DNA from: Pelodera strongyloides
Lineage: Eukaryota; Nematoda; Chromadorea; Rhabditida; Rhabditidae
NCBI GenBank assembly: GCA_036852015.1
Contig: JAANDG010000041.1
Span: 414,296-478,295, forward strand
Reading direction: 5' to 3'
DNA length: 64,000 nucleotides
The first letter of the stretch is position 1, and every line of letters begins with the position of its first letter. The notes beneath the pieces are model-generated. The model saw only the letters and a list, made by a program, of their open reading frames with translations, did no database searches and was not told the origin of the DNA. Shown here piece by piece: positions 53,001 to 63,395 of the stretch. Made by a program: the position numbers and the translations under genes.

Positions 53001-56000
53001 AAACCAATCGAACAATAGTAGTATATTTTCGAACCGCTCCCATTTTCGGCTTTTTCTACAAATCACGTCCAACGGTCGTATTCATTTGGTTGATAATAGA
53101 GTGACTATTAGCTGCTTGGGGGGAGACTTGTTCAGTTTGTATGCTACCGGCAAGATCTCACCACTAGATCCGCTCGTGTTCGTTCGCGCACTGTCTTCTA
53201 TACATGTGTAGATCATTATCCACTCTTAGATTGTAGCCAATACACCCTTGCGCCTTATTACCTTAATACACGATTTGAGAACAATGAAATGCGTGCTTCT
53301 TCTCTGTACAAACAGATTTTGTTCTGTTCAATTTATTGTTTTAACAAGAATGATAGTTGCAGTACTAGAACTTGATCGCAAATAGAGACGAATAGTACAC
53401 TTCTTGCTCGTATATCGGTGACTCCCGCATGTGTTTGCGTACGAGAACGGGAGTCGGCATTTCCCCCAGAGTCAATTTTATTTGCATTGCAAAGGTTCCT
53501 TGACATCTTCGAGGAGTTGCATGACACGTTCACGATACCGCGAGGAAATCGAGATCCTTAGTTATTTATTAGTTCTTTACTAAAACTTTCTCGCCTAGAT
53601 AGATTTCGCATGCATTTTAGTGTGGATTTGTGTGACAAATTGTTGTGCAAAATGTTTCAAAGCAAATCAGTTTATATATATAAATTAGTAAATTCTGAAT
53701 ATAGATCCGAAAACCTTAGCTTGTCCACTCGTAGAACAACCGCTGATTTTAAGAGCATTGATAAGTCGATGTAGATGGCATGAAACCATGCGTGTACCGC
53801 AAGGCATTTGGACAATTGAGGGAGAAGATTTGGTTAGAGCAATTGCCTTCTATAAGCTCTTCCCCGAAAGATCAGTGGTTTCTGTTGTCGATTACCAAAG
53901 TCGACGGTTATTTCAATGTTCAATGTTTTGCCGAAATATTAGTTATATTTTTCGATTTTCGAGCCTTTCGATTACTTCTGTCGCTCACCGTTCATACTTA
54001 TTTTTTCTTAATGGCTTTTCAATAGTATCCTTTAGGAAATGGTTTGGTATGATGAGCAATGCGGGACCTCCATGTCTGATCCGTAAAGATAGTGTTGCTA
54101 ATGCCTTGTAAGTCGTTTACAAGCGCCTGTCCTTAAATAAAGCCTATATCTGAGCTTATCAGCACGCTCAAACCTCTCCCGACCATTTATGCATATAACG
54201 CGTCTTTCTTTCTCGTTTGTTTGTTTTGCACTATAAGACTTAATGGGAAAGTCAGGGGGACAAGTGAGGACTTAGCTCTAATCATGAAAATATAATTTGT
54301 TTGGCTTCACATTTCCGTTTTGTTCCAAGTGAAAGTACTTGTCTGGACATGATTGCCAATTTTATCCTTTGTTCGCTTTCATGTATTATTTTATGAGAAG
54401 ACATAAATTTCTTCAACAAATTTGGAGGCGTCAACACTGCCATGAATACAGCATTGACATTTGATATGACCAGCATTCCAAAAATTATTGATTTTCAAAA
54501 ATTAGTAATTAATATTCCTCCTCCCCTCTACTCCGGACTCATACTTATACATCTCTAGTTGGGTGTTGTTGAAGCGAGTTCTATTTTTCCCTTCCTCGGA
54601 TGCATGCCATTTTTTTGAATACTCACCACAATGTTGTAGATTATGCTCTAAGGTTGAGCACCGTTTGCATTTTTTAGTACTTAAGTAATGCATTTGTGGG
54701 TCCGTTTTCAGACGACACTACGAGCCACTGAACTCGACTTCTGCCCCGTGCAGCGTTGTTTACTATAAATACTAACTGTAAAAAAATTCGAGAATATGGA
54801 CGTAATGTACTCGACATCACCATTATTCAAATTTCACTGGAATTCAGCAGCACTAAGAACTTGTAGGTTTCACCGAAAAGTCTTTGTGGTTAGGTTTAAT
54901 CTATTAGTCATATTCTTGCGCGCGGGAGTAAGAATTGGATGATGGTTTGATTACTGTTGTTACAGTATGGGTATCATTTCGACGGAGTCAGTAATAAAGA
55001 TGGGAGTCATCTTTTTAGGGAAAAGCAATGTTAGAAAATATGTGGATATGTGTGTGTGTTACCCTAACAAAACTCTTTTTCAGATGGTGATCAGAACTTA
55101 ATTGGCAAAGCTGACTATGGAAAGCGGCCGGCTCCTCCACCGCCCAATCACGACAGTCTTCTGGGACAAAAGAAGACGATGGAACAGCCACAACCAATCA
55201 ATAACCATACAATAACGAGGGAAACATCAATCGATAATCATACAGTAATAAAGACCACATCAATCGATACTCATACAGAAGACACGCGAAATAAACATAT
55301 GGAGCAGAGAGAGAAACCAGACAATTATAGTACGTCCAGTAGAGATCGAGAGGAAGATGCTACAAGAGAAAGGACGACTTTACCCCCAATTGCGGATTAT
55401 AAGTATGTTTTTTATTTTATTTTTATTTTTCGCTTTTTGATTTAAGGTTTAATTTAGTTCGAGCGTGACTTGTTCTAACTAAGATTATGGCTTCTTTGTG
55501 AAGAGATGTTTTCTTGTTCCAGACCTGCAGCTCCTCGCAAGAGTTTGAGTTCCAAGTTCTTAGAAGCTCAAAAGTCTCAAGCCCCAGAACCTGTGCGCCA
55601 ACAGAAACCATATGGAGACGATGTCACTGAATTACGATCGGTAAGTTCTAGTTGATTATAAACAAAAAACATTGTGCCAGTCTTCCAAGACCTTTCTTCC
55701 CAGTAACCAGTGTTGATATTCCTGTTGAAAAGAAACCTGTCTGTTAACTCACGTTTTAAACCAATAGTAGTTTTCAAGAAACCTTAATCTATGCAGTGTG
55801 ATGTTGTCTGATATATGCTGAATGAAATTAACTTTTCGCCATCTTGCTGTAGAAACATTGAGTGTTCCATCTTTATTACCCATTGCGTGCTGTGATGAGT
55901 GACTATTCCTCTTTTAGGGCGATTGTGACGTCATCAGTGAAATCGTGCATTCCAATGAAATTTCACTGTCTGAAAACGATGTGAAACCTATTAAAATGTT

Positions 56001-57887
56001 TGAAACAGTGGAAGAGAGTAGTCAGCCGTGTGATGTGAAAAATAAAGAGGCTGACGCCACAGTGCCCCTAACAGAGCATGATAGCACTACAGTCGAGGAA
56101 GAAACAGCCGCCGTCGTCGAGTCTAAGGAAGCCCAATCCGTAACGGAGACAATAGAACCCGACGAAGACTCAGAAGTGCTGGACGAAGAGGCCGTTGAAT
56201 ATCATCTGAACAGCAGCGCTCCGCAGGCACGAAGTTATCCATAGACTAAAATTGCTGTTTTTAACCTTTAATCTCTGCATAACATTTATGAGTGCAGTTT
56301 TAGAAAATTGAATACTCCTGAAGTAACATTTGTTTTTGGTCGCAACAGTTATAATAACGTAACATAATTAACAAATCATATCTAACACTTGTGATAGATA
56401 TCTAATCTTGAACAATTTTCTAGGAATTGGACGACAGATTCAGTGAAGATGAAGAGGATGAAGCATCTCTCACCGATCTATCTCTTCCCTCGTCGCTATT
56501 CTCACAACTTGTAAGTCAATTAGTTATGTTTTAAAGTATGCCTGGTACAGGTCAAACCACTTGATGTGACTTAAACAAACAATAAGAAATAATATCAATT
56601 TCCAACTTGCCCATATTTTTTCAGCCAATGGTGGGAGGTGATGGAAATTCAATCCGTACGTCTTTGATATCTTTGGTGATGGAGGATGATCTTCCCCTTC
56701 TTATTGAGGCCATGTCCGAAAATGTAAGTAAACTCGCTACACAAAGAGTACATGACAGTACATGTGCAAACAAAACAACTTGTCGTTGACCAGCAAACTC
56801 CCAAAATCAAAGCGTCTGACGACATGAGCCCGGAAATTTCCGTGAGTTGTTCAAAATGGCTTCCTCCCGCTTTTTATTTCTCTCTTTCTCCTGCTCTTTT
56901 TTAAATTCAACGAATTTTTCCAGTATCGATTCGAATTCGTCGATCTCACTGATGCTCAACCGTGCACTTCGGGTATTCTTCATCCGCCCGAGAAGCGACA
57001 ACAAAGACGGACTCTTCGACGAGTAAGTCCTAGTCCGGAGTCTTTTATATGGGATCTCCACAAGAAATAAGTCATAATCAAGTGTATGTATTCATCAAAA
57101 CAGCATTAATTCAATAAGTTCAGGTCGGTAGAATATCGTTTATGGAAGAAGAGCCCGAAGTATATACATATTTGGATGAAAGAACAGCGGAACGAGAAAT
57201 CAATTGGACGGAAGGAAGTCACGTGTCATTTAAGGTAAATTACTAAAGTTATGCAAAAATAGTTGAGACTTATGCAGTCTGTCTCAACCAACTTATTCTA
57301 AAGCGTTTTGAGAAGATAGCCCACTAACCGGTTTTCAAATGGAGAGTTGTAATTTGCTAATGTTCATCACATTTATCGATCAGTTATTTTTTATTGCTGT
57401 GAGGCTATCTTCCGGAATTCCCAATTTTTTTCCAGACCTATCAAAGAATATGTGACGAAGAACAAGCCGAATACAAAAGAAAACAGGACGAAATCGAGCA
57501 ATGGAGACAGAGCCTCGAGAATTCGAGTATGTTAATTACTGTTTATTACACATGGTTTCGAAATGAACTCTCTTACTTGTTTTGTCAATCATTCTTGCAA
57601 ATTAAGGTAACAATTCTTACTTTTTCCAATAATTCAAGTAATGTCCTTCTATTTAGACCACCGGTTGGATTCCTCGCTCGATGGAGATTGTGCAAATGGA
57701 CTAATGTCTTCTTTGACAGAACAATCACGAACACCCGACACAATCATGTTAGTTTCATGCATTTCAGTGGATCTTCTGGTGAACGAACTACATAATCATT
57801 GCGCGGGAATTAATAACGTTGACCAACGTTATTTCCCCCGATGCATGAAAATTTACCATAATTTTGCTCAATTTCAGTTCGGTTTAA
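35072..57887 (+). CDS. Unrecognised giant disordered protein, ~29 exons, with basic, proline-rich and acidic blocks
   Basis: I do not recognise this gene. The model is 35072-35183, 40584-40705, 40954-41056, 43121-43300, 46114-46668, 46794-46876, 47230-47315, 47483-47620, 47734-47848, 47925-48260, 48447-48521, 48663-48813, 48907-49055, 49155-49312, 49436-49647, 49890-49993, 50292-50384, 50769-50847, 55084-55402, 55523-55640, 55918-56226, 56424-56510, 56625-56723, 56794-56841, 56924-57022, 57124-57234, 57436-57526, 57657-57747 and 57878-57887. All phases agree and give about 1410 residues. Short conserved-looking islands lie in disordered sequence: LGFLRDNPFIKNDAAHRRLS, EYGPGIVERLRAKFNRLSG, SISSLRYKFE, PEFVRIGRKLKRS, DEMQRLLSRFNETRDKK, and GRISFMEEEPEVYTYLDE before a charged helix (TYQRICDEEQAEYKRKQDE). 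RISF fits an RVxF PP1-docking motif. A cytoskeletal scaffold is one guess. The first and last exons are the least certain. Confidence 0.6.
35184..40583 (+). other. 5.4-kb first intron of the giant gene
   Basis: The intron joins the MIIRRRDRFFRVWF exon to the RPAQRGSRNSSRI exon in phase 1. It is AT-rich with many short open frames (for example 35829-36044 and 39725-39946, plus) that lack convincing splice context or family motifs. If the first exon is wrong, this becomes upstream intergenic DNA. Confidence 0.4.
40574..40831 (+). repeat. Partial duplication around an exon of the giant gene
   Basis: The acceptor plus the first exon bases (40574-40589) recurs at 40784-40799. The intron sequence TCCATGCGGAAT and what follows at 40727-40750 recurs with small changes at 40808-40831. 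The body of the exon is missing from the second copy. Confidence 0.8.
41057..43120 (+). other. Intron of the giant gene, no exon recognised
   Basis: The intron lies between the TLPNVTLKP exon and the WCSPSVEPEPETPQM exon, in phase 1 on both sides. An alternative reading of the preceding exon runs on to a stop at 41083-41085. Nothing else coding is visible. Confidence 0.5.
43301..46113 (+). other. Intron of the giant gene with A26 tract and possible alternative 5' region
   Basis: This phase-1 intron contains a GC-richer 122-codon open frame at 45439-45807 with no recognised motif and, just downstream, a run of 26 A (45852-45877). It precedes an exon holding an in-frame ATG at 46125, so part of it may serve an internal promoter. 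Confidence 0.45.
45852..45877 (+). repeat. A26 tract
   Basis: A pure run of 26 A, with ATTAAA about 50 bases upstream, inside an intron of the giant gene. It may be the tail of a retroposed RNA copy or a simple homopolymer. Confidence 0.85.
50848..55083 (+). other. 4.2-kb intron of the giant gene
   Basis: The intron joins the NVAHISVRDHSLHKLKST exon to the DGDQNLIGKADYGKRP exon in phase 1. Open frames at 51505-51939, 52251-52619 and 53758-54111 are over 110 codons but rich in Phe, Ser and Leu and without a family signature. A CpG-richer spot near 52.33-52.43 kb could be an internal promoter. I accept none as a gene. Confidence 0.45.
55203..55274 (+). repeat. 33-bp coding tandem repeat in the giant gene
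   Basis: Two in-frame 33-bp units encode NHTITRETSID and NHTVIKTTSID, followed by a partial third beginning THT. The repeat keeps the reading frame. Confidence 0.85.
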
Positions 57888-58194
57888 TATTTTCAACTCC
57901 GGATCTCTTCGTGGAACGCCTATCCGAGGGTAAGAATACGCTTTTCGAGTTAAAAACGATAACAATTCAAATTTATAACGTTTGTGTTCTGAGTACTTGG
58001 ATATAAGTTTGCGTGAAAGTACTATGATCGTTCATGAAAACTTGTTAGCTTGCTTATATATTTACCTCGCTTTTTTAATTGAAAAAAATGTTTAGTTTAT
58101 TTGAATAAAATTATATGGGTAAAATTTCAGATTCCAACCACTTCAATAGGAGCATCCGTCTCGCGGCATTAACGTTAATATTTTATAATATTAA

Positions 58195-58200
58195 AATAAA
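58195..58200 (+). terminator. Poly(A) signal AATAAA of the giant gene
   Basis: AATAAA lies about 310 bases after the proposed stop codon at 57885-57887 and before the tail-to-tail minus gene. An acceptor-like TTTCAG at 58129 suggests another 3' UTR or alternative terminal exon. Confidence 0.45.
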
Positions 58201-58384
58201 TGTTCTATCATTTGCGTTCCTTCGTTTGTCGAAGACTTTGGTTACCTCCCAGACTAACATGAACATCACAGCAACACAGAACAATATAGCACTTGAATAT
58301 AAAGTTACGTGTTACATGTGAATATAAAATAGCAGTACGAATAAGTAAAATCATGAGAACAGGTCTGAACAGGAAAAATTGCAC

Positions 58385-58390
58385 TTTATT
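58385..58390 (-). terminator. Poly(A) signal AATAAA of the 190-residue gene
   Basis: A minus-strand AATAAA lies about 317 bases beyond the stop codon of the convergent minus gene. The two 3' ends would lie within 200 bases of each other without overlapping. Confidence 0.45.
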
Positions 58391-58706
58391 CAACCGAATT
58401 GTTAGTTTAATGGCCACTCGATTATTGATTAGTATTTGACATTGAGTATACAGATGAAGACTACGTGCATACATTTAAATAGCTGAACTAGATGTGTAAC
58501 ATCTCGAATATTAAAATGGTTATATTAAAAATTGAAGTTGACAATATTAGCGAGTGTATGTTAGCGTGTTGGTGTCCTTACTGCACTGACTCTCTTAGCA
58601 ATTATTAAGTTTATCGGACATTGTCAGCCTACTGTATCCAAACAATAAAGATTGGGGAATAGAGAAAAAGGAGAACAGAAGAACCATATGAAGAAGTGCA
58701 CACAGT

Positions 58707-60316
58707 TCACCGTGCTCGCCCAAACAACTTGAGCAGTTTCCTCTTGACCATTTTCAGTGCTCTTCCGATTTTGAAAGAACGTTTTGCCTGTTTGGTATGT
58801 GTTTGTCGAAAAGTGGTTGTTGGATACGACCAGAGGTTCACACTGGACGTTTCGTTCCCAAAGTTTGTCGCTTTGTGATCATCAACATCTGAAAACGACC
58901 CAAATTGTGTTGCTTTGTGATCAACAACAACTGCAAACTATTGTGAAAAATGCCATATCGTCGTTTGAATTGTTTCGCTTTTGGTCCAGCCAGCTTGGTG
59001 CATGCTAATGCGTCATTAAGTGGAGGTGGAAATGATCCTCTGTGTTATGAAGTGAGTAACATTAGTGAAATCAAAAGCACAATCAACCTACCACAAAAGC
59101 TGAAGTCATCATCCGCAAAATCAATGTGATAGGAAATGTCGAGATCGCATTCCTCATTTTCTTCTTCTATTACGTACAAGTAGCGATGTGTGCCTATACC
59201 TGCAAAATTAGTTGGGCGTTATAACAAATGAATATGAAGATTTTAGTGATAGTCTATGGAGAACAAGTACTCTGTCAATAGCGTATCACAGCACAGTTTG
59301 GAACAAATAAACAATAACTAACCGTGTCCTTCACGTAGTTGTTCATCAAACCACATTGCACACTCTTCAGTGGTCATAGTAGTGGAATAATTTGGAAGCA
59401 CACGGACCTCTCCATGAATAGTGTTGAGCACAGTGGGACCTAAACATGAACAAACTATCACTACGGTTCCTGTTTTATCGAATGCTTCTCATGATGATGC
59501 GGGAGAGAAAACAAGAGATCGACTTGCTACATTTCACTATAGAAACAGTAATAAAGTGAAGCAACAATGAGCAATGAGCTTATCATATGTATACAACGCG
59601 GGGTGTACAGCAAAGAATTAGGACAAAAACCAGAGATTAAGAAGGATCAAGTTATTTAAGATTAATTCAAAAATGTTTTTTTGTTGCATTAGAGCATGGT
59701 GACATTCAGTTCCAGCGATTGCAAGGTATACTAATGACCCAAAATCTGCTGCAAAAGAAATGTTTCTTATAGTTAGGAAACTAACCAAAAAATTGTATGT
59801 CGTCTGCTTGAACTGCATCCATGTTCAGTTGTTCACTCGTTGATGGAAATTCGTAATTAGTATCCTAAAATCAATATCCAAAACTCAAACGCTTTGTTTA
59901 GTGTACACTTTCATTTTTACTTGAAGCAAAGGGTGTTTCATTGAATCAGCTTAATATTATGCAGTTTTTCACTTCACAACATTTCACATTATTGTCACTT
60001 CGTTTCGTCGTAATGCACAAAAATGAGACACGACGATTAAGGTAAAAGCAAAAAAAACGTTGAACTAAATAAAGCAGATATTACACTAAGGTAGATATAG
60101 TTGAACTCCACATTTGCTTCGTAGTCTTAAGGAAAACTTAAGATGTAAAACAAAGATGTAGGGAAACGGGTGCCGGAGTACTACGGTACTGTTTCTTAAT
60201 TTGGAAGCGCGTTTTGAACTTATACTCACTTTTGTGAATAAAGATTTTATACGTCCGAACGTCCTCCTCTTTGGCGCAGGTGTGTCCTTTTTGTTAGTAT
60301 TCCTAGTAAAATCCAT
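58707..60316 (-). CDS. Unrecognised 190-residue protein with basic ends and acidic centre
   Basis: I do not recognise this protein. Five exons (60230-60316, 59786-59864, 59323-59439, 59092-59199, 58707-58888) join in phase to give 190 residues. There is no signal peptide and no membrane segment. The first 29 residues are basic (APKRRTFGRIKSLFTK). The middle is acidic, with FPSTSEQLNMDAVQADDIQF, then PTVLNTIHGEVRVLPNY, ECAMWFDEQLREGHG, YLYVIEEENEECDLDISYHI and FADDDFSF. The C-terminus is again strongly basic and amphipathic (KRSFKIGRALKMVKRKLL, then FGRAR and stop). The ATG is 10 bases after a TGTTTCAG acceptor (60327-60329). The gene is convergent with the giant gene. Membrane-surface or nucleic-acid contact by the basic ends is a guess; function is unknown. 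Confidence 0.68.
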
Positions 60317-60329
60317 GATTTATGAGCTG

Positions 60330-62940
60330 AAACAGCCAAATTAATTCGAATAAAATCGGATTTTAGTGCTCATTTAAAAGGGCAAAATGTCACGAGATAT
60401 ACAATAAAATAATTTGCAAACATGCTTTGAGTAAAATTTACAGCAATACGACACCATATAACCATGTGCTTCAAGAAAATGCGGCGAAAATATCATTACG
60501 TCATAGTTAATTGTCAAATAAGTGTTCTTTGACAATGGAATTGACAAGAGGTGGTCATTAACCTCATCTAAGACGATTAGCATATGATTGGAGGATGTAA
60601 TAGACGCGCTATGAGGTCTTGTATCCATTACCCGCCTATAAGGGGTCAGTGGGTGCGGGACCAAGAACAGCTGTGCGCATTTGGGTAAAGAGTTGACCTT
60701 TAGACGACGCACGTGTATGTTTTGAACGCCCTATGCAAGCAACAAGTAGGTTAAAGTGCATTACATACTAAATTAGATGGCCTAATTGGTTGGTAAAAGT
60801 ACTAATATGTATATACGACGCGAAATTTGAAAATTGATAACAAATAGAAAGTGAAAGAGGAATTTAGTGAAAAGAACATAAATTGAATTCTAGGAAATGG
60901 TGTCAACCACGTTTGCTAGGATTTAAGAAAAACCCGCGAGAAGCTTTGGAATACTACCATGAGCCGAACGGTACAGACAGTAAAAACAGTTGTCATTATG
61001 CATTATGAATGCTGGTCTTTATCTCCTCGTTGGTGCAAGTGACAACAGCTGGTATAATTCATGCTCTTCCCGTAGGCAAGAGAATCAAAAGATGTTTCAT
61101 TGTTCTATCCGTGTCCTCGAGAGAACTTTTCAATTTGGATGGACAAATGGGATAATTCCAAACAAATGATTTAAACAGTATACTGAAGTTCCTGGCTTTG
61201 TTACTGTATACACGTCCAGAAGGCCTATCCAAGCATGCACTTTTGATGCAGATTTTTAATTTCCCCCCTCGGGCAAATGTATTTTTGAAGAGAAACATTC
61301 GCATATTGCGTCGTTTTTTGATCTTCACTGCGTCGGTAATTCAAAGATGGCATTAAAGTGGATGGTTAAGTGGTCTCCGAGAGTGCTAACACTCCCCTTG
61401 GTATAATAGACCAGACGAGATCACCACTCTTGAACAGTAAGGCTGTGCCTAGCGATCAAGCTGCATTATCTTGGCTGTCATGACCCCCAAATAATACTTT
61501 ATGATCTCCAGTCGCCAAATAGTGGTTTGCGCAAACTCGGTGCATGCTTTTGGAGATTTTCGCACCCCAACAAAATAATTAATGCCAGACGTTTGGCATT
61601 TTCGCTGCTGGACCGTGTGAAATTTGAGATTCGCATGGGTTGCGGTAGGCAGTGGACATGCATGTAAAATTTCTTCAATATGGATGGGCATTTGACATTT
61701 TCGCATGTGCGATTCGCGAAGACGGAAACCGTACCCCATTATCCGCCTATTTTTAGCGCGTCGCATTCAACCGTTTGTGAGGCTTGTGATGAATGATTTT
61801 CTGGGATGAATCTGCAGTCCAGGATTCAGGTGAGACTTGCAGTTTCCTGTTTTTTATTTTTCACATCGCACGTGCCAGAGGTTACTTCCGCGACTAATGT
61901 GCCTTACTGCCGCCTTTCGTGCTTTCAAACTTGCAAAAAATATCTGCAGAAAATGCCCTAGGTTGGTATGACTTTTTGTTTGTTTATTAAAATCTATTCA
62001 TAGAAGCCTACAATCATATGGGGCATGCAATAAGTGATTCCTCCTTCGTGTGCGTTGCCTTACGTTCAAAAAGGATAAATGTGTGACTTCGGTAATGAAC
62101 TTCATTCAAAGAAGATAATGGGGCTGGGGCTTTAATGTGCACGTTTGCAAGATAATTTCATTCATGAAAACTCAGCACTTGAAACCCGTGTTCGAGTTAC
62201 ATACGCATTATTAGTTTCCGTGTATTGTTTTCATGAATATTACATTTACATGCATCGTGGTAAAATATCATATTTAGATGCAATTGTGGCAACGCACGGC
62301 TAATGGCTTATATGACATTCTGAACCACACGTTCCAAGTTCGACATGCAACATCACAATTGGGAGCGAAACGAGAGTTCAGAAATGTATTTCTTCGGTAC
62401 CCGTACTAGGGTAATTTGGACGTAGAAATGTTTGTAAAAACTACGTATAACAAATATATATATTTACATATCCTATAATTAGAAATTAATGAAGACAATT
62501 TCTGTAAATATTTGGAGAGGAAACTACTTTATTTGTGCAACCTATAATATTAGTTTAAGTAATTTGTTCGCGAATTGTTAGTTGATTATTTATGTTGTTA
62601 GATAGTTAGCTACTATTTTGGATTGTAGATTTACATTAGTTTCTTAGCTAGTCATACTCTGTTGTTTAGTTTAATCACATTACATGGATTGATTGTTGTT
62701 GACCTTTCATGTAGGTACTATTCTTATTACAGTATTGAAGCACTTAATGTGCTGCGTTTACAGTAGTACCTAACCAGTTTGCACATAGCAACCAATTTTA
62801 CATTACATTTCCATAACATTTTCATGTTGTGCTATTGCGTGTTTCGTGTTTGCCGTATGCCTAATTTTGCAGTGTGTTATAATAAAATATATTTTCTAAT
62901 TGCCTTCTGTATTTGGTGTAAGGTTAATATTGTTTATTAT
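60330..62940. other. Intergenic, no supported gene
   Basis: Two minus-strand open frames of about 110 codons (60374-60712 and 61449-61766) are intact but have no recognisable motif, no clear splice context and mixed composition. They could be remnants of repeats or chance frames. The rest is AT-rich, with a TATATATA-type run near 62.46 kb. Confidence 0.4.
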
Positions 62941-63124
62941 ATTATTTACAGGGGGAACGGGGTGGGTGCGGCCCTGCTATTTTGAGGTGTTTCAAAATAC
63001 GTCGCGCTACCGTATCAAGTACTGTGCCGCACGTATCCGACCAGCAAAAAACCTGTACGCGATCCGGCCCGCGCACAGGGGTTTCTACCTGGAACGGACC
63101 GGTGTGTAGGCGACCAGAGAGGGC

Positions 63125-63395
63125 TAATGGGGGTTTGCAAGTATGCCAAAAACCGCGAGTTTTCCTTGCAAGTATCAATTCGCAAAATTGTGTGCTTTTT
63201 ACACACTTTTACCGTAATTTTGACACATCCGCACTATAGAAAATCCGCCATCAAAGACATTTTTTGTTGAACAATTGGTCCCGTGGCGATCGGTCGTAAA
63301 AACTGCCTGTAGATATGCTCGTGTAGTGCCAAGATACGGTAAATTTTTCGATACTTGCAAGGAAAATCGGGCATACTTTCAAACCCATTCGCGCA
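63125..63395. repeat. Foldback (inverted-repeat) element, MITE-like
   Basis: A perfect 17-bp inverted pair lies at 63160-63176 and 63350-63366. Flanking sequence extends the similarity imperfectly: AGTATGCC next to TTTG on both outer sides, and TTACCGTA plus a GCACTA-like stretch on both inner sides. The total foldback is about 270 bases. No transposase frame lies inside. A non-autonomous DNA element is likely by structure. I could not define its outer ends or a target duplication. Confidence 0.55.

Noticed and set aside
61449..61766. 105-codon minus frame as a gene or transposase piece
   Set aside because: No catalytic or DNA-binding motif could be identified and no flanking repeats were seen.
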